The notes: generated by a model from the letters alone, not told the origin. A stretch of DNA of 64,000 bases from Elephas maximus indicus (GCF_024166365.1 NC_064835.1:61732607-61796606), one strand, 5' to 3'. Counted from the first letter of the stretch, positions 23,501 through 32,156 are shown. A program made the numbers and translations.

Positions 23501-26334
23501 TATTCACACAGTGAAATGCCTTTGCATAGTCCATAAAACACAGGTAAACATCTTTCAAGTATTCTCTACTTTCAGCCAAGATCCATCTGACATCACCAAT
23601 GATATCCCTCATTCCACATCCTCTTCTGAATCTGGCTTGAAATTTCTGCCAGTTCCCTGTTGATGTATTACTGCAACTGTTGGATCTCTTCCAGTTGCTT
23701 GGCCAGGTAGCTCTCTTCCAAATTTCTTGGCATAGACAAGTGAGCACTTGCAGCATTGCATCCATTTATTGAAACATCTCAATTGGTATTCCGCTAGTTC
23801 CTGGGGCCTTGTTTTTCGCCAGTGCCTTCAGTGCAGCTTGGACTTCTTCCTTCAGTACCACTAGTTCTTGATCATATGCCACGTCCTGAAATGGTTGAAT
23901 GTTGACCAATTCTTTTTGATACAGTGACTCTGTGTATTCCTCCTACCTTCTTTTGATGCCTCCAGTGTCGTTCAATATTTTGCCCATATAATCCTTCAAT
24001 ATTGCAACTCAAGGCTTGAATTTTTCTTCAGTTATTTCAGCTTGAGAAATGCTGAATGTGTTCTTCCTTTTTGGTTTCCTATCTCCAGGTCTTTGCACAT
24101 GTCATTATAATACTTTGTCTTCTCGAGCTGCCCTTTGAAATCGTCCGTTCAGATCTTTTACTTCTTCATTTCTTCCATTCACTTTAGCTACTTAGATTCA
24201 AGAGCAAGTTTCAGAGTCTCTTCTGACATCCATTTTTGTCTTTACTTTCTTTCCTGTCTTTTTAATGACCTTTTGCTTTCTTCATGTATGATGTTGTTGA
24301 TATCATCCCACAACTGGTCTGGTCTTCAATCATTAGTCTTCAGTGCTTCAAATCTGTTCTTGAGATAGTCTCTAAATTCAGGTGGGATATACTCAAGGTC
24401 GTACTTTGACTCTTGTGGACTTGTTTTAATTTTCTTCAGTTTCAACCTGAACTTGCATATGAGCAATTGGTGGTCTTTTCCATAGTCAGCCCCTGGCTTT
24501 GTTCTGACTGATGATATTGAGCTTCTCTATCATCTCTTTCAACAGATGTAGTTGATTTGATTCCTGTGTATTCTGTCCAGCAAGATCCATGTGTATAATC
24601 ACTGTTTATGTTGCTGAAAAAAGGTATTTCCAATGAATAAGTTGTTGGTTGTGCAAAATTCTGTCATGCGATCTCCGGTGTCGTTTCTGTCACCAAGGCC
24701 ATGTTTTCCAACTACTGATCCTCCTTTGTTTCCAACCTTTGCATTCCAAACGCCAGTATTACCAATGCAGCTTGATTGCATGTTTGATAATTTCAGACTG
24801 CAGAAGTTGGTAAACGTCTTCATCTTGGGCATTAGTTGTTGGTGTGTAAATTTGAATTAGAGTCAAATTAATTGGTGTTCTTTGTGGATGTGTGGATATT
24901 ATCCAATCACTGACAACCTTGTACTTCAGGATAGATCTTGAAATGTTCTTTTTGACAATGAATGTGAGGCTGTTCCTCTTCAACGTGCCATTCCCGGCAT
25001 AGTAGACCATGTGATTGTCTGATTCAGAATGGCCAACACCAGCCCATTTCAGCTCACTAATGCCTGGGATATTGATCTGCAAGTGTTCCGTTTCATTTTT
25101 GACAACTTGCGACTTTCCTAGATTCTTACTTTGTACATTCCATATTCTAATTATTAGTGGTTGTTTGCAGCTGTTTCTTCTAAAAAATGAGTCATGCCAC
25201 ATCAACAAATGAAGGTCCGGAAAGCTTTACTCCATCCACATTATTTAAGTCAACTCTACTTTGAGTGCGAGCCCTGGTGGTGCAGTGGCTAAAGCAATCG
25301 ACTGTTAACAGAAGGGTCAGCAGTTTGAAACCACTAGTGGCTCCGTGGGAGAGAGATGTGGGAGTCTGCTTCTGTAGAGATTTACAGCCTTAGAAGCCCT
25401 ACGGGGTCATCATGAATCGGAATTGACTCGACAGCAGTGGGTTTTGGTTTTTTCTATTTTGAGGTGGCAGCTCTTCCCAGTCGTATTTTGAGTGCCTTCC
25501 AACCTGAGGGACTCATCTTCCGGCACTATAGCAGACAGCATCCCACTGCTGTCCATAAGGTTTTCACTAGCCAACGTTTTCAGAAGTGGATCGCCAGGTC
25601 CTTCTTCCTAGTCTTAGTCTGGAAGTTCCGCTGAAACCTGTCCACCAAGGGTGACCCTGCTGGTAGTTGAAATACCAGTGGCATAGCCTCCAGGATCTCA
25701 GCAACATACAAGCCACCACAGTACGACAAACTGACAGACAAGTATTGCAATGAGGTGGAATATGTATTTATATTAGCTTGAATATGCATTAAAAATATTC
25801 CTGGAAGGATACACAAGAAACTAACAACAGTTCTATTTGTAGGTGGGGGTGGAAACTGGGCAGAGGGCAGCTGTGGGTGGAGAACTCACTGTATGCCTTT
25901 TTATACCTTTTCATTTTTGAGCTACATTAGGTGTGTTTAAACATTAAAAAAATTTTTTTTCTATAAAAAGGGGAAAAACTGCTTATACAAAGTGTGTGCA
26001 AAGTATCCTACAGGTATAAAACCAAAACCCATTGCCATCGAGTCAATTCTGAATCATAGCAACTGTATAGGACAGAGTAGAAGTGCCCCATAGAGTTTCC
26101 AAGGAGCACCTGGTAGATTCGAACTGCCAACCTTTTGGTTAGCAGCCATAGTTCTTAACCACTACAGTTTCCCCTAAGGTATAAACCTATACAAAAACAC
26201 TCTAATAGAGGCTCGTCGAAGCCACTGTCAAATATGAAATCAATGATGGTGCTCTCTTTCTCACTCAGGCATTAAAAGAAGAAATCAAAGGAATGCACGG
26301 ACTGCGGATTTTTACCTCCGTCCCCAAGCACTGA
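5356..26334 (+). CDS. BOLA3: BOLA3, mitochondrial BolA-family protein (whole gene, 4 coding exons)
   Basis: The coding sequence joins 5356-5409, 8270-8393, 10461-10549 and 26269-26334 (333 nt, 110 aa plus stop). All introns have GT/AG ends and the phases agree (0, 1, 0). BOLA3 acts in the mitochondrial matrix with GLRX5 and NFU1 in late 4Fe-4S cluster delivery, for example to lipoate synthase and respiratory complexes. The product has an N-terminal presequence ([18 protein letters not shown], no acidic residues, three Arg) followed by the BolA fold. From my memory of human BOLA3 (107 aa), the cluster-ligand Cys59 and His96 correspond to Cys62 and His99 here, and both are present. The frame has no stops or frameshifts, so the gene looks functional. 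The third intron (15.7 kb) is filled with LINEs. Confidence 0.96.
5560..7080 (+). other. BOLA3 intron 1, no recognised repeat
   Basis: Mostly unique-looking intronic sequence follows the CpG island. There are pyrimidine runs at about 5865-5945 and a short 'cattcattcattc' run near 6363. I found no exon-like or conserved coding segment. Confidence 0.4.
7084..7285 (+). mobile_element. AfroSINE, long form
   Basis: The head 'gggtggtgcaaatggttaac' and the A/B-box-like region are followed by 'gaagaaaggtctagtgatctgc', ending 'ggggtcgccatgagtcagaatc'. It lies in BOLA3 intron 1 in the sense orientation. Confidence 0.9.
7405..7575 (+). mobile_element. MIR-like SINE
   Basis: The core 'cttgggcacattacttcgtgcct...gttctcacttataaaacggtgatgatagt' is the MIR core pattern ('gggcaagttacttaacctc...tataaaatgggg'). 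It is diverged, as expected for this ancient family. Confidence 0.6.
7801..8000 (-). mobile_element. AfroSINE, long form
   Basis: The tail 'attgctgtacagttgattcta' and 'ggtttccaaggctgtaatctt' run to the head 'ccactgcgctaccagggctcc' in reverse orientation. It ends 270 bp upstream of BOLA3 exon 2. Confidence 0.9.
8270..8393 (+). CDS. BOLA3: BOLA3 exon 2
   Basis: The acceptor is ggtggcag|CTT and the donor is TTTCAG|gtaatg. It encodes [17 protein letters not shown], then [15 protein letters not shown] and TSIKVTDIS, and ends in phase 1. The first residues differ from the human LPLHHRMF that I recall by three extra codons, placed at the presequence/mature boundary. The following helix and the start of the BolA sheet match closely. 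Confidence 0.95.
8690..8880 (+). mobile_element. MIR-like SINE, weak
   Basis: 'cagagctgaagtggaccccaggagg...cttt ccccatgaggagacaagcccagag' follows the arrangement of the MIR family 3' half. The call is based on pattern only. Confidence 0.45.
9711..9915 (+). mobile_element. AfroSINE, long form
   Basis: The head 'ctaggtggtacaaatggttaac' runs to the tail 'cagtcagaactgactccgtgg', followed by a T-rich segment with a 17-nt T run after 9926. It lies in BOLA3 intron 2. Confidence 0.9.
10461..10549 (+). CDS. BOLA3: BOLA3 exon 3
   Basis: The acceptor is ttttattttag|GAGGC and the donor is AACCAG|gtcagt. It encodes [15 protein letters not shown] and [14 protein letters not shown], the centre of the BolA fold. 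The Cys of GCGAM is the cluster-ligand position known for the family, and RTVQQHQMV matches the BolA signature helix-turn region. It enters in phase 1 and leaves in phase 0. Confidence 0.96.
10655..10800 (+). mobile_element. LTR-like repeat fragment (MaLR-type)
   Basis: 'cttagtttgctagaggtgtcataacagaataccac' followed by 'gaaatttattttctcacagcctggaggctaaaagtc' is the start of the same LTR type as 16262-16686. It begins about 110 bp after BOLA3 exon 3. Confidence 0.5.
11225..11480 (+). mobile_element. MIR SINE
   Basis: This is the clearest MIR of the window. It has 'ctgggcttttctttctagctgcgtgaccctgggcaagttactcaacctccctg' and later 'acagggctgtaaggattggtgataaagg', with the expected order and spacing. 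Confidence 0.8.
11990..12350 (-). mobile_element. AfroSINE split by a second, opposite AfroSINE
   Basis: A minus-strand long-form copy occupies 11990-12048 and 12239-12350. It is interrupted by a plus-strand copy (about 12049-12238) running from 'gtgcaaacggttaagcacttg' to 'tcgacagcaaacaacgac'. The host resumes at 'tttatggaagcagattgcc', exactly where its middle block should continue. The inner copy is therefore younger. Confidence 0.85.
12523..12680 (-). mobile_element. AfroSINE, short form
   Basis: 'gttgctgtcgatttgattctgac' leads through 'gtttctaaggagtggctggtgg' to 'ccactgcaccaccagggcccc' in reverse orientation. Confidence 0.9.
12900..13240 (+). mobile_element. MIR-like sequence, one or two copies
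   Basis: 'gatctgagcctcagtttcagcactggtgaagtgggc' and 'ctggcacgtggaaggcatttggtaaatatttgttg' match the MIR order. The L1 at 13252 is inserted immediately after it. Confidence 0.55.
13252..16162 (-). mobile_element. L1 LINE, 5'-truncated in the RT domain, with target-site duplication
   Basis: Read on the minus strand, the copy begins inside ORF2 reverse transcriptase, with the catalytic FADD box in [17 protein letters not shown] near 15900-16000. It continues through the RT C-terminus ([14 protein letters not shown]) to the C-terminal domain ([20 protein letters not shown] at about 14550-14640), then a 3' UTR and a poly(A) tail (the T run at 13252-13264). The 11-nt direct repeat 'ccagcctcttt' flanks it at 13241-13251 and 16163-16173. 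Two or more frameshifts kill ORF2. It was inserted in BOLA3 intron 3, antisense to the gene. Confidence 0.93.
16262..16686 (+). mobile_element. Solitary LTR-like repeat (MaLR-type)
   Basis: The unit begins 'tgtattagcttcctagagttgctg' and ends 'acacaattcaatccataaca', so it has TG...CA ends over ~425 bp. Internal blocks include 'agaaattgattgtctctgttctgg' and 'ggtaccaggggttaggacttcaacat'. The layout is of an ancient MaLR LTR with no coding content. The subfamily is not assigned. Confidence 0.6.
16700..17690 (+). other. BOLA3 intron 3 sequence, no confident feature
   Basis: The sequence is moderately GC-rich, with a short '(cccagc)n' run at 16941-16962. Part of 17120-17280 is weakly MIR-like ('ctcagtttcctcaatggtacag'). 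Open frames here are short and show no family I recognise. Confidence 0.35.
17700..17825 (+). mobile_element. MIR-like SINE fragment
   Basis: 'acctgggttcatgcctggattttgtgatttgcttgctgac...aaataaggagctaggactagatcatctctaa' follows the MIR core to 3' order. It is diverged. Confidence 0.5.
17835..18240 (+). mobile_element. Old interspersed repeat, related to 2225-2500
   Basis: It opens 'ttgttgtaagtgacagagaccaagtcaaaactagcataagcag' and later has 'ttggtccactttgggtcacgtgtcatgcctgggccaatcacatggcc', arranged like other old mammalian repeats. It shares its middle and end with 2225-2500. Confidence 0.45.
18610..22330 (+). mobile_element. L1 LINE retaining its 5' end but lacking RT and 3' end
   Basis: It begins at a typical L1 5' start ('gggccaagatggcggagtagtc' at 18628-18649 region), followed by ~1.4 kb of 5' UTR. 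A broken ORF1 opens at 20025 (coiled-coil-like [19 protein letters not shown]). ORF1 C-terminal pieces ([20 protein letters not shown]) lie around 20765. The ORF2 start near 21400 leads into the endonuclease domain, with [19 protein letters not shown] and [12 protein letters not shown] at 21670-21790. Similarity stops near 22330, before reverse transcriptase. Stops and frameshifts are numerous. Confidence 0.88.
22442..25745 (-). mobile_element. RTE (BovB-type) LINE, near full length, degenerate
   Basis: On the minus strand the element runs from a 5' untranslated part (25450-25745, repeated at 41020-41350) through an AP endonuclease-like domain at 25208-24759 ([13 protein letters not shown], then [21 protein letters not shown]). 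Reverse transcriptase follows at 23765-22903 ([16 protein letters not shown], then the catalytic [21 protein letters not shown]), and then the C-terminal domain. It ends in a 'gtt' simple tail near 22446. Several frameshifts separate the blocks. An AfroSINE at 25267-25450 interrupts the 5' part. It lies in BOLA3 intron 3, antisense to the gene. Confidence 0.92.
25267..25450 (+). mobile_element. AfroSINE, long form, inside the RTE
   Basis: The head 'gccctggtggtgcagtggctaaagc' runs to the tail 'atcggaattgactcgacagcag' plus a T-rich end. RTE sequence of opposite orientation is present on both sides, so this copy landed in the RTE after it. Confidence 0.9.
26020..26175 (-). mobile_element. AfroSINE, short form, beside BOLA3 exon 4
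   Basis: 'acccattgccatcgagtcaattctg' runs to 'taaccactacagtttcccc' in reverse orientation. It ends 93 bp before the acceptor of BOLA3 exon 4. Confidence 0.9.
26269..26334 (+). CDS. BOLA3: BOLA3 exon 4 (terminal coding part)
   Basis: The acceptor is tttctcactcag|GCATTA. It encodes [21 protein letters not shown] and a TGA at 26332-26334. The GMHGL His is the conserved BolA C-terminal His, known as a cluster ligand in the family. The last residue is His rather than the Arg I recall in human. Confidence 0.95.
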   Translation, partial: ALKEEIKGMHGLRIFTSVPKH

Positions 26335-26510
26335 ACACAACCTGGCCATGCAGCCACTGCTGCTGAAAACCTTTGATGAACTTGACTGCCACCGCTCTTT
26401 CCTGGGCATTGGCCAAAAGACATTTTGTTCAGACATTTCCATATTATAATTATAGAGGAATATGTTATCTCTTTAGATATTAATTAAAGGCAACAGGCAA
26501 CCGAAGCTTT
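26335..26510 (+). terminator. BOLA3: BOLA3 3' UTR and poly(A) signal
   Basis: About 175 bp of 3' UTR carries an ATTAAA hexamer at 26483-26488 as the most likely polyadenylation signal. Cleavage is expected about 15-25 nt beyond it. The position is inferred from the hexamer alone. Confidence 0.65.
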
Positions 26511-26639
26511 AGAAGGGTTATTTGCACTGCCTCTAGTTCCTTTATTTCAGAGGCAATGTTTCTCCAACGTGATCTTGTCGTTGGACAGTTCTGTCCCGCT
26601 GCTGCAGAGGCAATGCCAGCTATTTTGTCTTGTGAAGGG

Positions 26640-26960
26640 TCATTTTAAAAAATATATATATATAATTTATTTTATTTTTTGTTGTTGTTAACCTACACAG
26701 CAGAACTTACACCAATTCAAGTTTCTACATGTACAGTTCAGTCCCAATGATTACATTCTTTGAATTGTGCAACTATTCTCACCCTCCTTTTCTGAACTGT
26801 TCCTCCCTCATTAACATAAACTCACTGCCCGCTAAGGCTCCTGTCTAATCTTTTGAGTTGCCATTGTCAATTTGATCCAATAAAGATAGTTCTTAAGAGA
26901 GCGCAATGCTCAAGGTGGACATTCTTTACCGGTTAAACTAAACGAAGGAACAGTCTTATT
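26640..26960 (-). mobile_element. L1M-like 3' UTR fragment
   Basis: 'cagcagaacttacaccaattcaagtttctacatgtacagttcag...cattaacataaactcactgccc' is matched by 44860-45080. It resembles the 3' end of old L1 elements in antisense orientation. A (ta)n run at 26652-26663 marks the tail side. Confidence 0.6.
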
Positions 26961-26996
26961 TCTTCCCCTCTGTCTATGAAACTGCTCAGTCTTCAA

Positions 26997-27085
26997 TCCT
27001 AAAAAGAAAAAACAAAAAAGAGAGACTAAGAAAGGAAGGAAGGAGGGAGAGAAGGTAGAAAAAAAGGAAAAAGAGGAAGAGTCTC
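26997..27085. repeat. Polypurine tract
   Basis: Nearly 85 bases of purine on the plus strand with 'ggaaggaaggaggg' blocks. It is low-complexity and a possible triplex-prone tract. Confidence 0.75.
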
Positions 27086-27099
27086 TTAGTTTTGCTGTT

Positions 27100-28330
27100 T
27101 CCTTAGTTTACCACTCTCTTTCCCTCCTCCTCCAAACTTATTTAGAAAAATGATCTTGGACCCTGAAGTTCTTACTCCCTGGGACGGACTCAGAGTATTT
27201 AACTGCCAGAATCTGGGTCCTCTCCCCTCCTACACCTGTGCTTGAGGATCCCCGTCCTTTGCATCTTGGTGGGAGGCAGGGCTCACCTCCCACTCTAGAA
27301 GCTGAGAAGGCCTGCTTTCCCAGCCTCCCTTGCAACCGGGGCACAGGCACATGATCTAGACTCAGCCAATCAGATGGACTAGCCCTGGATTTTGAATTGT
27401 GAGCAGGTGTCACAGAGAACCGGGTGCAGTGAAGCATTCATTCTGGCAGCTGTGGTGGCCACACCCAGTTTTCTGGTGGTAGTAGAAGCAGAGTTGGTGT
27501 TGTAAGCTGCTGTCTTTGGAGTCCACGGTAGTAGCTACAGCATGATTTGGGCCAGTGTCCCTAGACATTCCATGATCACCCCCATATCCTTTCACTAATT
27601 TCTGCTCAAATCAGCCTGGTTAGGGTTTGTTGCTTGCAACCGAGAGCTATGCCTGGTTCACCAGTCCCTCAGGGTGGCTCCTGCCCTCCTGCCCCCACCT
27701 CTCTACTGACAGCTTTCTGAGAGATGACAAGTCCAGTGCTGAGGGGCATTTGAAAGTTAGCCATCCCCTTTTTCCTCGGATTCCTCCTTTGTCTTTCACG
27801 GAACTGACCACCAGAAAAGTCAGTGGTCACTATTGATTTTGAAGGTACCTTCCTAAGAAATGAGTGTATGTAGGTAGAACAACCTTCAGCCCCAGATTTT
27901 TGGGACAGCACAAGTTTCAAAAATTCTGTTCTGGTCATGTACTGTGCTGCCATATTTGAGTTTTAAAATGTTCCCTATGTATACACGGTGAATAGGAGGT
28001 GTTCACTTTTTGCATCCTGCTAGAGCAAAACTGCCTTTACATGTAATAGAGTCACTCCCTATGTCAGATCTGAGAAGGTGGGATAAAACAGAGAACTGCT
28101 CTGGAGAGCCCCAGCCACCTCTGGAAGAGGTAGACATCCCAGAGGATGGCTTTTAGGAAATACCTGAGACTGGAGTCCCAGACGATGGTGATCAGCGAGA
28201 ACAGAGAGTCCTCAAAGTGAGATACACATTGACTACTTGTGTGAAGCCAATTGTCCTCCTTTTGAGTAGGCTGAACTTAACCATTTGCTTCTAAAGAACA
28301 AAATAAAGTAGAAGTGATGGAGTGCAACTT
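27100..28330. other. Intergenic, no confident feature
   Basis: Unique-looking sequence between the BOLA3 3' end and an old LTR-like repeat. The open frames of 60-100 codons on either strand show no known domain and lack splice or start context. Confidence 0.35.
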
Positions 28331-28339
28331 CAGAGACTA

Positions 28340-28720
28340 GGTCATAAAGGCACCGCGGCTTCCCCCCTGGCTGGAAGTCTTGGATTGCTCGCTCTGGGGA
28401 AAGCCAGCTACCATGTCGTGAGAACACTCAAGCAGCCTGTGGAGAGATCCAAGGGATGAGACAGGTCTCCTGCCAGCAGCCAGCAAGGAACTGAGGCCTG
28501 CCAAGACAAGAGCCATCTTGGAAATGGACCTTTCCACCACAGTCAAGGCTCCAGATGACTGCAGCCCTAGCTGACATCTTGACAGCAACCTGAGCCAGAA
28601 CCACCTAGCTACGCTGCTCCCCAATTCCTGACCAATAGAAACTGTGAAATAATAAATGTTCATTGTTTTAAGCCATAGAATTTTGGGGTAATTTTTATGC
28701 AATGATACATAACTAACACA
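28340..28720 (-). mobile_element. Old LTR-like repeat (MaLR-type)
   Basis: 'gatgactgcagccctagctgacatcttgacagcaacctgagccagaacc' followed by 'actgtgaaataataaatgttcattgttttaagcc...aactaacaca' is a widely known old LTR end pattern read in antisense. The subfamily is not assigned. It accounts for a 139-codon minus-strand open frame at 28337-28756. Confidence 0.55.
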
Positions 28721-28921
28721 GTAGTGCATCACTGGAAGGATATTCCGGCATCTCACATATTGAAGGAAGGGCTGAAGAGCCAGACTGCAGAAAGGGCAGG
28801 GGGACAGCTAAATGTCAGGAACACCAGTGTCCCTCATCTCCTGTTTGTTCCTATCTGCAGATCAGCTTCATTATCTCTTACTCTAGACTGGCATGTACCA
28901 TAGAGTGGTGACCATGCTGCC

Positions 28922-29081
28922 AGTAACACCCATTGGTGTTCAGTCGATTTTAACTCCCAGTGACCCTATAGGACAGAACAGAACTGCCCCATAGGGTTTC
29001 CAAGGAACAGCTGGTGGGTTTGAATTGCCAACCTTTTCGTTAGCAGCTGAGCTCATAACCACTGTGCCACCAGGGCTCCAT
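28922..29081 (-). mobile_element. AfroSINE, short form
   Basis: 'acccattggtgttcagtcgatttta' runs through 'gtttccaaggaacagctggtgg' to 'ccactgtgccaccagggctcc' in reverse orientation. Confidence 0.9.
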
Positions 29082-29271
29082 ACTGCCAGTAGCTCTTAAT
29101 TTTTATATCATAAGATCCAGGCCATAAGAAAGGCAGACTTTCCTTCCAAGCTACAGTCCAAAGGATTCAGCGACAGCCTCTGATCGGCCCATCTAGAATC
29201 TGGAGTCAGCCTGGACCAGTTAGCAGAGGTCAGACTCCTGCTGGACTCTGGTTTGGAGTGGAGGGAGGAGC

Positions 29272-29335
29272 AGTTACCCAAAGAAAGTTACCCAAAAGTT
29301 ACCCAAGAGTTACCCAAAGAAAGTTGGCCAAAGAA
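29272..29335 (+). repeat. Short minisatellite
   Basis: Four to five imperfect copies of 'agttacccaaa(gaa)' alternate between 11- and 15-base units, the last degraded to 'gttggccaaag'. Confidence 0.75.
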
Positions 29336-29520
29336 GGGGCTGGGAACAAAACAAGAGATGTTTCTGCCTGGAAGAAAAAGTAAGTGTGGCTTAACTAGCC
29401 ATACCTTTTGGGAATCTCCGGACACCACACAGAAACAGAGACTCCTTCCTCTGCTTCATCCCCCACCTCAGGGGACCCAGCAGGCCCAGTAAAATTTGTC
29501 AGTCCTACTACTTTGTAGAA

Positions 29521-29712
29521 TGAGCCCTGATGGCCCTGTATTTAACTGCTCAGCTGCTAACCAAGAGGTCAGTTGTTTGACCCACCATTGGCAGAAAAGA
29601 CCTGGCCACCTGTTCCTATAAAGATTTCAGCCTAGGAAACCGTATGGGACAGTTCTACTCTGTCCTATTGGGTCCGTTTGAGTCAGAATCGACTCAATGG
29701 CATCTAACACCA
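29521..29712 (+). mobile_element. AfroSINE, long form, diverged
   Basis: The head is altered ('gccctgatggccctgtatttaac'), but the body and tail 'gagtcagaatcgactcaatggc' are clear. Confidence 0.85.
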
Positions 29713-30009
29713 CAACCGCTTTCCAAATGTCTGCTCCCAAATCTGGCAACAAAGCTTTTTTTTAAAGTTGGCTACTTTTTTATTCTTACTCTGCCCCCAG
29801 TTGTTCTTCCCCCGAATTAAAAAGGAAAGTTGGGAGATGAATCACGGATATTTAAAAACTCATTTAAAAAAAAAGGAATTGTTTAATCTTAGTGGCCAGA
29901 ATATTATACTGGATCTGATACAGCCAACTCCTAGCTTTTTTATTAAATGCTACTTGGGAAAATGCTGAATTAAGATGATATTTCTTATTGTTGCTTATTT
30001 TGTTTCTGT

Positions 30010-30224
30010 TGTTGATTCATGACTTAGGAGACTCCATGTGCCGCAGAGTAGAACTGCTCCATAGGGTTTTCTAAGATTAAAAAAAAAAAAAAAAGATTTT
30101 CTTTTTAATCTTTACAGAAGCAGATTCCCAGGTCTGTTTTTCCACTGTGCCACTGGTTGGGTTTGAATTACCAGCCTTTTTAGTTACCACCTGAGCGCAA
30201 ACCATTTGCACCATCCAGGACCTT
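30010..30224 (-). mobile_element. AfroSINE, long form, with internal poly(A) expansion
   Basis: Tail and core appear in reverse orientation, interrupted by a 16-base A run and a small duplication ('agattttctttttaatcttt') at 30077-30115. The head 'caccatccaggacc' closes it. Confidence 0.85.
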
Positions 30225-30719
30225 CAATATGTGTATGTATATATATATATATGTTTAAAGCCAAGTGTCCTTTTAGAAATAATGTACAATTTTCTAGCAG
30301 AAAACCCCAAGTGTCCTGAGGTAGGCGAGTCAATCTAAGGGAACCTGCCCATCCACAGCCCTCACTGAAGGGACTCCCAGCACACTGTGTTCTGAGGGTC
30401 TCTGTGGTGCCCTTCTCACCATGACTGACCACCCAACTAGCAGTGTATGGACAGGCTGCCCAGCAACCCATGAGGAAGCCCGGGGTCATAGAGCTTCACC
30501 CAGACAGACAGTGGTCAGGAGCCGATGGATCTGGTTTCCTTTCTTGGGAATGCCAACTGAGAAAGGTGAGTAGATGATCAAGGACAGCCACTCCACAGAC
30601 TGCCTAATGGCCTGTGGTAAGCGCAGGGCAAACTTGCAAAACATGGAAAAGACTGGGTAAGGAGAAGCTGGAGTTAAAAAAATGGACTCAGAGATGTGGT
30701 CAGAGTGAAGAGGAAACAG

Positions 30720-30830
30720 ATGCTATGATGTAAAGAAGATAATTTGCAACCCTGGCTGCAAATTAGAACTACCTGAGATATTTAAAAATATCCACAGCTG
30801 GGTCTTTCCCAAGAGGCCAATTAATGAGGG
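30720..30830 (+). mobile_element. MER5-like hAT DNA transposon fragment
   Basis: 'tttgcaaccctggctgcaaattagaactacctgagatatttaaaaatatccacagctgggtc' follows the common MER5 pattern ('ggctgcacattagaatcacctggg'). It is a short, non-autonomous remnant. Confidence 0.5.
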
Positions 30831-31344
30831 GCGAGGAGAAGGGCCACACAGAGGTGAGGTAAGTCATGTAAAAGACAGTCTTAAGATGAAGCACCCAAAA
30901 CTCCTTAGGGCCCATTGTGTCAGGGTCCCCCCTACCCCCCACCACACACACACAGGCTGAGACCTGCCCTGGTAAGATACCTGTCACTGTGAATTTAAAA
31001 GATCACTTATGTATTTTAATTTTTTTGGAGAAAAATATGTTTATTAAAGATGCTGGTAAGAGGGTTCAACTAAAAGATGCCAAATAGATTCTTTTTCTTT
31101 AGAATGAGAATAGAAAGAAACCATCACGTTGGCTGTATTCAAACAAAACCTACTGAGAACCCAAGTGTCTGTAATGAAGTCAACTGTGGGGCAGTCAGCC
31201 AAGAAGCGACCAGCATTAACAACCTGGGCCTCCTCTGTGGTTATCAAAACAAAAAGGTCATTAGGCAGAAGAATAACCAATTAAACAGATAAAGGAGTAA
31301 AAATCTAAAACAACTAAAGTTCAAGTAATCCCTTTAGCTTTTTT

Positions 31345-31960
31345 TTTTTTTAATAATGGCCTTTATTTTTTAGAACAGTTTTTAGATTTACCAAAAAATT
31401 GAGACACTAGTACAGCGTTCCCATATACACTGCACCCAGTTCCCCTGATTATTCAACTCTTACATTAGTGGTAAAGTTGTTACAATTAGTGAATCAATAC
31501 TGATACATATTACTCATTAAAGTGCTCAGCTTGCTCAGGTTTTCTCAGTTTTACCTAACGTCTTTTCCTGTTCGGGACCCCTCCGCAACACCACATTAGA
31601 TTTAGTTGTGATATCTCCTTAGGTTTCTCTTGGCTGTGCTGGTTTCTCAGAATTTCTTTGTTTTTGGTGACTATCTTTTTCAGAAACTTCTAGGTAAGAG
31701 GCTCTTTTTTTTTTTTTAATAACTTTTATTAAGCTTCAAGTGAACATTTACAAATCCAATCAGTCTGTCACATATAAGTTTACATACATCTCACTCCCTA
31801 CTCCCACTTGCTCTCCCCCTCTTGAGTCAGCCCTTCCAGTCTCTCCTTTCTTGACAATTTTGCCGGCTTCCCTCTCTCTCTATCCTCCCATCCCCCCTAA
31901 GAGGCTCTTATTTATTTCTCATGATTCATATTTTCATAAATGAGGGAATGTCCTTGTTAC
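31345..31960 (-). mobile_element. Old L1M 3' part, split by a younger L1
   Basis: 'gaacagtttttagatttaccaaaaaattgagacactagtacag...ccagttcccctgattattcaac' is the antisense 3' UTR of an old L1M-type element. It continues after 31909 with 'tatttatttctcatgattc'. The interruption at 31707-31897 is a separate L1. Confidence 0.65.
31707..31897 (-). mobile_element. Short 5'-truncated L1 with target-site duplication
   Basis: The T run and 'taataacttttattaagcttcaagtgaac' are the same L1 3' end as at 13252. The copy is only ~190 bp. The 12-nt direct repeat 'taagaggctctt' at 31695-31706 and 31898-31909 marks the insertion into the older L1M. Confidence 0.93.
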
Positions 31961-31971
31961 AACGATGTAAC

Positions 31972-32156
31972 AGTTACCAGTTGCCTTGAGTCGATGCGTG
32001 CACAGTAGAACCGTGCCTCATGGAGTCTTCAAGGTTGTGACCTTTTGGAAGCAGATCTCCAGGCCTGTCTTCTAAGGCACCTCTTGTGTGGGCTTGAATT
32101 GCCAATCTTTCGGTTACCAGTCAAGTGCTTAACTGTTTGTGCCACCCAGGACTCCC
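31972..32156 (-). mobile_element. AfroSINE, long form
   Basis: 'ccagttgccttgagtcgatgc' runs to 'tgtttgtgccacccaggactcc' in reverse orientation. It is diverged in the tail. Confidence 0.85.

Noticed and set aside
28337-28756. A 139-codon minus-strand open frame
   Set aside because: It coincides with an old LTR-like repeat that is shared with other genomes in layout. No protein similarity.
29272-29335. CRISPR-like regularly spaced repeats
   Set aside because: The units are short, directly adjacent and without unique spacers, and the genome is mammalian. It is a minisatellite.
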